A stretch of 64,000 nucleotides of DNA from Sphingomicrobium flavum. GTDB lineage: Bacteria > Pseudomonadota > Alphaproteobacteria > Sphingomonadales > Sphingomonadaceae. Shown piece after piece: positions 36,501-42,339 of the stretch (positions are counted from its first letter, which is position 1; each line of letters begins with the position of its first letter). The notes under the pieces are model-generated. The model was not told the origin of the DNA. It did no database searches and was given only the letters and a program-made list of their open reading frames with translations. The translations under genes were made by a program, and so were the position numbers. The stretch covers positions 1,550,001 to 1,614,000 of the forward strand of contig NZ_CP102630.1 in assembly GCF_024721605.1 (NCBI RefSeq). The letters run 5' to 3'.

Positions 36501-37934
36501 GCGCTCGGTCGGAATTCGCAGGCGACAGAAGACAATACCGTCTCGGTCGGCAGCGTGGGTAATGAACGCCGCATCACCAACGTCGCCCCCCCGATCAATG
36601 ATACCGACGCCGCCAACAAGGCCTATGTCGATAGTGTCGCCAGCACCGCGGCAGGCAACGCCGCCGACATCTCGGCACTGACCGGCGTGGTCGATAGCAA
36701 CACAGCGAGCATTGCAACCAATGCATCCGACATTGCAGCCTTGCAGGCGTCGGCAGCCAGCACTGCGGCGGAGCTCGGCTATTTCGCGGTCAACAGTAGC
36801 GGCACCCATGCTTCTGCCACCGGTGTCGATGCAGCCGCCATCGGCGTCGCGGCGCAGGCCAGCGGCAAGGGCGCCATTGCGCTTGGCGGCGACAGCGCGG
36901 CTGGCGACGATTTTGCCGACAATGATGGCATCGGCGCACAAGCCAGCGGGATCTATTCGATGGCGCTTGGCGTCGATGCCAAGGCCAGCGGTGTACGCTC
37001 GACGGCACTGGCCATTGGCGCATCGGCAGCGGGGACCGATTCCACGGCGGTGGGCTTCCGCGCCTCTACCGCTGGCGGTGAATCGCTCGCGCTTGGCAGG
37101 TTGACGCAGGCTTCGGCCTACCGCGCCACCGCAATCGGCAGCGGCGCCGTCGCATCGGGCGTCCAGTCGATGGCGATGGGGCGGGCTGCCGTCGCCAATG
37201 CCACAAACGCCACTGCGATCGGGTTCGAGGCACAGGCAACCCGCGTGTCCTCGACAGCTATCGGCGCGACCGCCCGCGCGCTTGCTGACGGCTCGACAGC
37301 GGTCGGTCGCAACAGTCAGGTCACGGCGCAAGGCAGTCTGGGTACTGCGGTGGGCTATGCCGCGACGGTCAACCACGCCAACTCCACCGCCATCGGCCTC
37401 AACGCGACGACGACGGCGACCAACCAGGTCATGCTTGGCGGCGCCGGCAGCTCGGTTGCGATCGGTGACATCACTGCCAGCACCAGTGCGCAGGTCGGGC
37501 CCGTCGACATCGTCACGATCGATGCCTCGGGCACCTTGGGCCGCGGCCAGGCCGCCAGCACCAATTATGTCAATCGCTTTGCGGCCAGCTTCAGCGACAT
37601 GATCGCCGACCATTCGGCCGATCTGGCTGCGCTCGACAGTGAAGTTGGCATGCTCTCCAACCGCGTGACCGCGATCGAGGGCACGTTGGCCGAGTTTGAC
37701 GATCGCCTCGCCAGTTCGACTGCCGTCTCGGTCGCGCTTGGCGGCGGCGCCTTCCTGCCCGACAAGCAGTTCAACCTGACCGCCAATGTGGGCACCTATG
37801 ACGGCGCCACTGCCGGCAGCCTCCAGCTCGGCGTGCTGGTCAGCGACAATGTCGCGCTCAATGCCGGCCTCGGCACCGGCTTCAACAAGGACGGCAAGAG
37901 CGCCGGCCGCGTCGGGGTTACCCTCGGCTTCTGA
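33564..37934 (+). CDS. YadA-type trimeric autotransporter-like protein 3 (giant)
   Basis: 1456 residues, the largest copy; GGAGG lies 8 bases before ATG 33564. Signal peptide to about 28, cap Cys31/Cys61 with acidic stretch (LLDTDENDVAS ... DTDGGADGSGTD). Several head segments are separated by three YadA-stalk/neck motifs: RRITNVEDGTDDSDAATIGQ near residue 362, RRIVNVEDGIDDSDAATVGQ near 853 and RRITNVAPPINDTDAANKAY near 1003, each followed by a VNS/VNG strand. Five acidic head inserts (about nt 34462, 34887, 35446, 35725, 36870). Shared connector, coiled coil, anchor from about 1377 ending VTLGF. Reads as a multi-headed surface fibre. Strong terminator follows. Confidence 0.9.
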   Translation: MKPTTKLLAITSFAAIAAATLAPSPAQADECLLDTDENDVASVPGDTDGGADGSGTDALACGTNAKATGANSIAIGTGAEALRDNVVAIGTGAGIVPEGGAAGFRSVMVGTRASAAPYGVAVGYEATSLKDYSVAIGNYSYADAQQSVALGNSSWTSGQGAIALGYYAFALAENAVAIGKNAETDGFQSIVIGGGATALSEVVTTPEGDVTITSSYVTLIGDHAYNRGDRNNGIGNGVFMQGTGITALGNNAGSDFDFATSIGANSWAGATGAVALGANADVQGGESIAVGHNAQTRAPGAVAIGGDADGNGVGAIALAQGSVAIGEDAVAHQAYTVSVGRAFDDNGTPDDTSDDLAEIKRRITNVEDGTDDSDAATIGQLNAAVAAFDAGDLTFFSVNSSLAAASATGADAIAVGGGAVASGADGIAIGDKAQATGADSLAIGGDSNDDTVDFDELGAQAVDYATAVGIDTKATGIGGSAFGVAAEATGTNATAIGGVAKAGEYATAVGSQSQAADYASVLGVSATSGYSGTAVGFYAQAGEQAVSVGNNSEASALDSTAVGRDAEGLATGGTALGANATASAQYATSLGASSKARGDHSTAIGWAEANGEYSFATARYAEANAIGSIALGTDADGDTRPIYHPDTGEFLGYETVGAWAEGDHSIAIGTDASALADNAVALGRAASATGTRAVAAGPDAVASTYGSVALGNGAQATGDYAIAIGGDSDADEDALGAVASNLDDIAIGSDSTASGGVSVAFGIGAEADSTLAMAFGWNAYARAGGAIAFGYGANALANESMALGNSSLANGEYSVALGWGSKATEDSVISVGRVAADYDGNGVIAPYEDTFKRRIVNVEDGIDDSDAATVGQLNSAISTATATLDFVAVNGVGSNASASGQRAIALGGDSVASGGSAIAIGDDTRAEGSEAVVIGRRAGDTTEGYLSGNRAVLIGAYASGGDDATAVGHGASVSAANAVALGRNSQATEDNTVSVGSVGNERRITNVAPPINDTDAANKAYVDSVASTAAGNAADISALTGVVDSNTASIATNASDIAALQASAASTAAELGYFAVNSSGTHASATGVDAAAIGVAAQASGKGAIALGGDSAAGDDFADNDGIGAQASGIYSMALGVDAKASGVRSTALAIGASAAGTDSTAVGFRASTAGGESLALGRLTQASAYRATAIGSGAVASGVQSMAMGRAAVANATNATAIGFEAQATRVSSTAIGATARALADGSTAVGRNSQVTAQGSLGTAVGYAATVNHANSTAIGLNATTTATNQVMLGGAGSSVAIGDITASTSAQVGPVDIVTIDASGTLGRGQAASTNYVNRFAASFSDMIADHSADLAALDSEVGMLSNRVTAIEGTLAEFDDRLASSTAVSVALGGGAFLPDKQFNLTANVGTYDGATAGSLQLGVLVSDNVALNAGLGTGFNKDGKSAGRVGVTLGF
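36882..36993 (+). repeat. 112-bp block identical to 30641-30752
   Basis: This part of YadA-like gene 3 matches gene 2 base for base, then both continue as close but not identical sequence (differences such as GCACGC versus GTACGC right after). It is one tile of a patchwork of near-identical segments shared by genes 2, 3 and 4. Confidence 0.8.
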
Positions 37935-37945
37935 TCGAGAAGTTG

Positions 37946-37980
37946 GCGCGGCGCACACATTGCGCCGCGCCCTTTTTTTG
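37946..37980 (+). terminator. Intrinsic terminator of YadA-like gene 3
   Basis: GGCGCGGCGCA (37946-37956) pairs perfectly with TGCGCCGCGCC (37962-37972), followed by seven T. Confidence 0.92.
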
Positions 37981-38030
37981 CCCTCCCGCCACCGTCCATC
38001 CGCCTGCCCGCTGCCTGTTTCGAAATAATG

Positions 38031-38049
38031 TAGACAGATTGTCTGTCTA
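38031..38049. promoter_or_regulatory. Palindromic operator upstream of YadA-like gene 4
   Basis: TAGACAGATTGTCTGTCTA: 8-bp perfect arms around TTG, 42 bp before the ATG at 38091, so positioned at the promoter. The form is that of a TetR-type operator; the TetR gene at 25433 is the only TetR member in the window, but no link is shown. Confidence 0.6.
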
Positions 38050-38090
38050 ATAGTAAGCAAGCCTCCGTTGCGAAATTTGGGAGGCGGAAT

Positions 38091-40274
38091 ATGCGTAAAT
38101 ATTGGGTGATGCTGATGGGATGCAGCTTGTCGGCGCTATGTTTTGCCGACCGCGCGCAGGCAGACGATTGCCTGCTCGATCGCGATAACGACGGCATTGC
38201 CGATAGCGGCGTGGATGACGATGCGGGCGCCAATTCCTTCGATTACGACGAAAACCTCGCTTGCGGAGCCGGTGCCGTCGCCTGGTTGGGTCTCATTGGG
38301 GGACTTCCCGACATCGATATATTGGGAGCTACCGCCATCGGTGCACAGTCGCGCGCCGTCGGGGAAAACAGTGTCGCCATCGGCGACAATGCAGTGACTG
38401 GCCTCATGAGTGTAACACAAAGTGGCATCACCATCGCACCGCGCGTTGAGACCACCGCCATCGGCGCCAACAGCCGGGCGAGCGCAATCCAGGCCACGGC
38501 GGTCGGGGCCTTTGCCTCGGCGAGCGGGCAGCGCAGCATTGCGATCGGTCGCAACGCGCAGGCCAGCGGGGATGCCGCGCAGGCGCTCGGCACCGATTCC
38601 GTCGCATCGGGTGTCTATGCTTTTGCTGGCGGCTTTGGCAGCGACGCCTCTGGCATACAGGCCATCGCGCTCGGCAAGACCTCGGACACCAAGGGCAACT
38701 ACGCCGTCGCCATCGGGGGCGACCGCGACAATGACGGTTTTGGTGCTGTAGCTGCAGCCGACGGCGCCCTTTCGCTCGGCGCGGACAGTCTTGCCAACGC
38801 CTCGGGCGCCCTCGCCATGGGCGTGCTTGCCACAGCACAGGGATCGCGGTCGATCTCGATCGGTTGGGAGGCGGAATCAACCCAGTCCAACACGATTGCA
38901 ATCGGCGCCCTGGCCAGCGCGACAGGAAGCTCGTCGACCGCGCTCGGAACGAGTGCTGACGCTTCGGGAAACACCTCGGTCGCGGTGGGGCGGTCAAGCA
39001 CCGCCAGCGGCACTAGCGCGATCGCCGTCGGCAATCTGGCCACTGCCAGCGGCGGGTCCAGCATCGCTGTCGGTCGCGGGGCCAGCGCGATGGGCGAAGC
39101 AGGCTCGGCGTTCGGCTTCGGCACCTCGGCGCTTGGCGATCGCTCCACCGCGCTTGGGTATCTGGCGGCCAGCAGCGGCGCGCGATCGGTCGCGCTCGGC
39201 GACACTTCCTTTGCCAGCGCCTTTGGCGCCATCGCGATCGGCGGTGACAGCGATCCGCTCGATAGCTTCGCCGACGACGATTTTAAAGGCGCCATCGCCA
39301 GCGGCCTCTACTCAATGGCGCTTGGCGTCGATGCCAAGGCCAGCGGTGCACGCTCGACGGCGATGGCCCTTGGCGCATCGGCGTCGGGGACCGATTCCAC
39401 GGCGGTGGGCTTCCTCGCCTCGACCGCTGGCGGTGAATCGCTCGCGCTTGGCAGGTTGACGCAGGCGTCGGCCTACCGCGCCACCGCAATCGGCAGCAGC
39501 GCCGTCGCATCGGGCGTCCAGTCGATGGCGATGGGCCGGGCTGCCGTCGCCAATGCCACAAACGCCACCGCAATCGGGTTCGAGGCACAGGCAACCCGCG
39601 TGTCCTCGACAGCTATCGGCGCGACCGCCCGCGCGCTTGCTGACGGTTCGACAGCGGTCGGTCGCAACAGCCAGGTCACGGCGCAAGGCAATCTGGGCAC
39701 AGCAGTGGGCTATGCCGCCGTCGTCAACCACGCCAACTCGACCGCCGTCGGCCTCAACGCGACGACGACGGCGACCAACCAGGTCATGATCGGCGGCGCC
39801 GGCAGCTCGGTTGCGATCGGTGACATCGGCGCCTCGACCGCCGCGCAGGTCGGACCCGTCGACATCGTCACGATCGATGCCAACGGCACCCTGGGCCGTG
39901 GCCAGGCCGCCAGCACCGCTTATGTCGATCGTGTCGCCGCTGGTTTCCAGGACACGCTCATCGGCCATGAAGCCGACATCACTGCCCTCAATGGACGGGT
40001 CGGCGGTCTGGAAAGCCGCATGGGGCTGGCCGAGGCCGACATTTCCAATCTCGAAGGCGGCGTCGCGGCGGCGATGGCCTTGGGCGGCGCCACCATCGTG
40101 CCAGGCAAGGATCTGTCGATGACCGCGTCGGCTGCCACCTATGGCGGGGCTTCGGCCTTCTCGGCCAGCATCTCAGGCCGCCTCAGCGACAGCATCTACC
40201 TGTCGGGCGGGGTCACTACCGACAGCCGCTCCGACCGGGTCGGCGCGCGCGCTGCGGTCACCTTCGGGTTGTAA
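38091..40274 (+). CDS. YadA-type trimeric autotransporter-like protein 4
   Basis: 727 residues; TTGGGAGG upstream. Signal peptide to about 24, cap Cys27/Cys58 around a DRDNDGIAD motif that resembles a Ca-binding loop, head repeats with two acidic inserts (IGGDRDNDGFGAV at about 38714; IGGDSDPLDSFADDD at about 39238), connector, coiled coil from about residue 612 (VDRVAAGFQDTL), anchor from about 657 ending GARAAVTFGL. Shares the 386-bp identical block with gene 2. Preceded by a palindromic operator. Immediately downstream lies a second, orphan anchor end (40289-40387). Confidence 0.9.
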   Translation: MRKYWVMLMGCSLSALCFADRAQADDCLLDRDNDGIADSGVDDDAGANSFDYDENLACGAGAVAWLGLIGGLPDIDILGATAIGAQSRAVGENSVAIGDNAVTGLMSVTQSGITIAPRVETTAIGANSRASAIQATAVGAFASASGQRSIAIGRNAQASGDAAQALGTDSVASGVYAFAGGFGSDASGIQAIALGKTSDTKGNYAVAIGGDRDNDGFGAVAAADGALSLGADSLANASGALAMGVLATAQGSRSISIGWEAESTQSNTIAIGALASATGSSSTALGTSADASGNTSVAVGRSSTASGTSAIAVGNLATASGGSSIAVGRGASAMGEAGSAFGFGTSALGDRSTALGYLAASSGARSVALGDTSFASAFGAIAIGGDSDPLDSFADDDFKGAIASGLYSMALGVDAKASGARSTAMALGASASGTDSTAVGFLASTAGGESLALGRLTQASAYRATAIGSSAVASGVQSMAMGRAAVANATNATAIGFEAQATRVSSTAIGATARALADGSTAVGRNSQVTAQGNLGTAVGYAAVVNHANSTAVGLNATTTATNQVMIGGAGSSVAIGDIGASTAAQVGPVDIVTIDANGTLGRGQAASTAYVDRVAAGFQDTLIGHEADITALNGRVGGLESRMGLAEADISNLEGGVAAAMALGGATIVPGKDLSMTASAATYGGASAFSASISGRLSDSIYLSGGVTTDSRSDRVGARAAVTFGL
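39315..39700 (+). repeat. 386-bp block identical to 30719-31104
   Basis: Second copy of the identical block, inside YadA-like gene 4. Sequence before it (GGCCTCTACTCA versus GGGATCTATTCG) and after it (CACAGCAGT versus CACCGCAGT) differs from gene 2. Confidence 0.85.
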
Positions 40275-40288
40275 CCACCGCGATCAGC

Positions 40289-40387
40289 ATGGCAGTGGGC
40301 GAAATGTCCAGCGTCTCCGCCAGCCTCGGCGTCAGCGCCGATAGCGGCGAGGTCGGCGCCCGCGCCGGCTTCCAGGTCGCCTTCTAG
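40289..40387 (+). pseudogene. Orphan C-terminal anchor remnant of a YadA-like gene
   Basis: Frame 40289-40387 encodes 32 residues ending in VSADSGEVGARAGFQVAF, which parallels the last strands of the family anchor (VTTDSRSDRVGARAAVTFGL in copy 4) including the terminal aromatic residue. It lacks any head or stalk and lies 14 bp after the stop of copy 4, as expected if a fusion or deletion replaced the end of an older tandem copy. It is followed directly by a terminator, as at the end of the intact copies. Confidence 0.65.
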
Positions 40388-40402
40388 ATCGTCCGCACCA
40401 AC

Positions 40403-40440
40403 AAAAAGGGCGCCGGTGGAAATCCCGCCGGCGCCCTTTT
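40403..40440. terminator. Bidirectional intrinsic terminator
   Basis: AAAAAGGGCGCCGG and CCGGCGCCCTTTT flank a short loop between YadA-like gene 4 and convergent rplQ; U-runs are available in both directions. Confidence 0.9.
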
Positions 40441-40464
40441 CCCGTGTTGGGTAAGAAGAGAAGC

Positions 40465-40878
40465 TTAGGCTTCGTCTTCCGCCATTTCGACCGGACCCGA
40501 ATCCTGGCCCTTGGCGTCGACGTCGCGATCGACGAGTTCGATGATCGCCATGCTGGCGGCGTCCGACTTGCGGATGCCGGCCTTGATGACGCGGCAATAG
40601 CCGCCGTCACGCTCGGCATAACGCTCGGCGAGTACGTCGAACAGCTTCTTTTCCTGTACATCGTCCATGACGCGCGTATGCGCGAGGCGACGGTTGGAAA
40701 GGCCACCCTTCTTGGCGAGGGTGATCAGCTTTTCGACATAGGGGCGCAGTTCCTTGGCCTTGGCCGTGGTGGTCTTGATCTGCTCATGCTTGATGAGCGC
40801 CGCAGCCATGTTGCGGAACATGGCGGCACGGTGGCTGGAAGTGCGCTGAAGTTTACGATGGCCTACGCGATGACGCAT
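40465..40878 (-). CDS. rplQ: 50S ribosomal protein L17
   Basis: 137 residues. [49 protein letters not shown] and the L17 C-terminal fold are unmistakable; a short acidic tail ([10 protein letters not shown]) follows. It is normally the gene directly after rpoA at the end of the alpha operon. Here 384 bp of non-coding DNA and then opposite-strand globin genes lie upstream, so the usual rpoA neighbour is missing and rplQ must have its own promoter. Confidence 0.97.
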   Translation of the reverse strand: MRHRVGHRKLQRTSSHRAAMFRNMAAALIKHEQIKTTTAKAKELRPYVEKLITLAKKGGLSNRRLAHTRVMDDVQEKKLFDVLAERYAERDGGYCRVIKAGIRKSDAASMAIIELVDRDVDAKGQDSGPVEMAEDEA

Positions 40879-41036
40879 AGTGTCAGTCCTTTCGTTCGTG
40901 GCGGATCCGTATGAGGTAATCCGTCCCAGGCGATGAAATGGGGCACCGCCAACACCCCTGAAATGACAAGAGCGGGAACGCGTCCCGCCAGGTCGGGGGC
41001 CTAAGACAGCAAAAGCGCGTGAGAGTCAAGGCTGCG

Positions 41037-41158
41037 AAGCCCCGGGCAGAAGGAAGACTTTGCATCTGCAAAGGCGAGTTCCTGTCGAGAGTGGCAAAGA
41101 AGCGGCCGGCGGGTCTCGCGCGCGAACCCGACTGACGGGGTCGAGCCGCCCCGAACCC
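41037..41158. repeat. Dispersed non-coding repeat, copy A
   Basis: Between rplQ and the globin genes. Shares AAGCCCCG(G/A)GCAGAAG, AGACTTTGC, CTGTCGAGAG and GACTGACGGGGTC segments in the same order with 58189-58308. A hairpin CTTTGCA/TGCAAAG at 41058-41073 is conserved as TTTGC/GCAAA in the other copy with changed bases. The rest of the 40879-41036 interval shows no gene. Confidence 0.7.
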
Positions 41159-41173
41159 TTCCCACACCCTGAC

Positions 41174-41211
41174 ACAATTGAAACAATAATCCGCGCGCCA
41201 TGACATCAAGC
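41174..41211 (+). promoter_or_regulatory. Two-part promoter motif shared with 53413-53450
   Basis: ACAATTGAAACA, then 16 bases, then GACATCAAGC, ending 51 bp before the globin start. The same two elements with the same 16-base gap and an unrelated spacer occur at 53413-53450 between the hybrid kinase and YadA-like gene 5. Conserved boxes with a divergent spacer indicate a binding site or a specialised promoter. Confidence 0.6.
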
Positions 41212-41262
41212 CGCGACATTGGCTGGCCAATCCCTGTCTCCAGACACAACAGGAATGACCCG

Positions 41263-41682
41263 ATGACACCGATCCAGATCAAGAATGTGCAGGAAAGCTT
41301 CGCGATGATCGCGCCCGACCGCGACCAGGTCGCCAGGATGTTCTACGACCGCCTGTTTCAGCAGGATCCCGCGCTCCGACCGAAGTTCACCAGCGACATG
41401 GCCGAGCAGCGCCGCAAGCTGATGACCGCGCTGAAGCTTACCGTCCATTCATTGGACCGCATCGGCGGGATGGTCCCGGTGCTGCGCGATCTGGGTGTGC
41501 GCCACGTCATCTACGGCGTGAAGGATGAAGATTATGACACGGTCGGCGCGGCGCTGATCTGGACGCTCGAACAGGGCCTTGGCGAGGCCTTTACCGAAGA
41601 GCTCAAGCAAAGCTGGATCGCCGCCTACACGCTGATCGCCGATACCATGCTCGAAGGCGCGCATATCGCCAAGTGCGCCTGA
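41263..41682 (+). CDS. Single-domain globin
   Basis: 139 residues, one globin domain. Phe42 (CD1) in ALRPKF, Gln49 and Leu53 at the E7/E11 positions of flavohemoglobin-type globins, proximal His81 (F8) in LGVRHVIYGVKDEDYDTVGAALIWTL-type sequence. No reductase domain, so it is a Vgb-like oxygen or NO-binding globin that needs an external electron donor or acts as a sensor. Followed after 25 bp by a second globin-like gene, and preceded by the two-part promoter motif. Confidence 0.9.
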   Translation: MTPIQIKNVQESFAMIAPDRDQVARMFYDRLFQQDPALRPKFTSDMAEQRRKLMTALKLTVHSLDRIGGMVPVLRDLGVRHVIYGVKDEDYDTVGAALIWTLEQGLGEAFTEELKQSWIAAYTLIADTMLEGAHIAKCA

Positions 41683-41707
41683 CCCCGCCCCCCAAAGGAG
41701 AGTGAAG

Positions 41708-42127
41708 ATGCTCCATGAAGAACTCCAGTCGATCGAAGACAGCCAGGCCATTTTCCTGTGCGATAGCGCGGGCATGGCCGACCTCTTCTTCGAACGACTC
41801 TTCTGGCTCGATCCCTCCTTGCGCCTCATCTTCGACCCCCGTCCCCCGATGAGGCGCACCCATTTCCGCAGCTGGCTGGTCCTCGGCCTGGACGCCTTGC
41901 GCGCCCATGCCGCAGGCCAGCAGCTGCCCGCCAGCCTGGCCGAACCGTGCCAGCGCACCGCGCTCGGCCCCCGCGACATGATGCTGATCCGGCACGCCTT
42001 CGCGCACGCGGTCCGCCTGATGCTGCTCCCCTACAGCAACCACGCCGCAGCCGAACTGGTGATCCACGCCTTCGACCTGCTCACCCCCGCGCTCGTGCCC
42101 CAACCAGACCAGCTCCGCAGCGCCTGA
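41708..42127 (+). CDS. Degenerate globin-like protein, probable paralogue without proximal His
   Basis: 139 residues, exactly the length of the upstream globin. ATG 41708 is chosen over GTG 41702 because AAAGGAG is 8 bases before it. Residues 24-42 (ADLFFERLFWLDPSLRLIF) align without gap to the globin's ARMFYDRLFQQDPALRPKF, including Phe42. At the F helix the globin's RH (80-81) corresponds to RT (83-84), and no other His fits without a large gap, so heme binding is probably lost. Cotranscribed with the globin; a regulatory or dimer-partner role is a guess. Confidence 0.72.
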   Translation: MLHEELQSIEDSQAIFLCDSAGMADLFFERLFWLDPSLRLIFDPRPPMRRTHFRSWLVLGLDALRAHAAGQQLPASLAEPCQRTALGPRDMMLIRHAFAHAVRLMLLPYSNHAAAELVIHAFDLLTPALVPQPDQLRSA

Positions 42128-42220
42128 TCGAACCATCGCCATGCGGGTCTCCACGCTGGTGGCCACGCCCTGATCAAGAGGACTGAAAGACGCGCCGCCA
42201 ACATGGCCGCTTTCCCCCAC

Positions 42221-42269
42221 CCGCTCCGACCGGGTCGGCGCGCGCTGCGGTCACCTTCGGGCTCTAACC
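42221..42269 (+). pseudogene. Anchor-end fragment of a YadA-like gene
   Basis: CCGCTCCGACCGGGTCGG and the following bases to the TAA repeat the last 17 codons of YadA-like gene 4 (40226-40276) with a 2-bp deletion that breaks the frame and two mismatches before the stop. It stands alone after the globin pair and just before a terminator. The rest of 42128-42339 has no gene. Confidence 0.7.
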
Positions 42270-42280
42270 GGCGCGAACAC

Positions 42281-42324
42281 AAAAGGGGCCGGGCGTCACC
42301 ACGACGTCCGGCCCCTCTTTTTTT
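42281..42324. terminator. Bidirectional intrinsic terminator
   Basis: AAAAGGGGCCGGGCGT and ACGTCCGGCCCCT form a 13-bp stem (one G-T pair) followed by seven T, between the globin pair and the convergent M16 peptidase. Confidence 0.9.
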
Positions 42325-42339
42325 ACTCGATGCGTCCGC

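Noticed and set aside
35682-38060. Long minus-strand open frame across adhesin gene 3
   Set aside because: The sense strand encodes regular YadA repeats with a leader and anchor. The antisense product is only the reflected repeat pattern (repeated Arg/Asp/Gly) and has no start signal.
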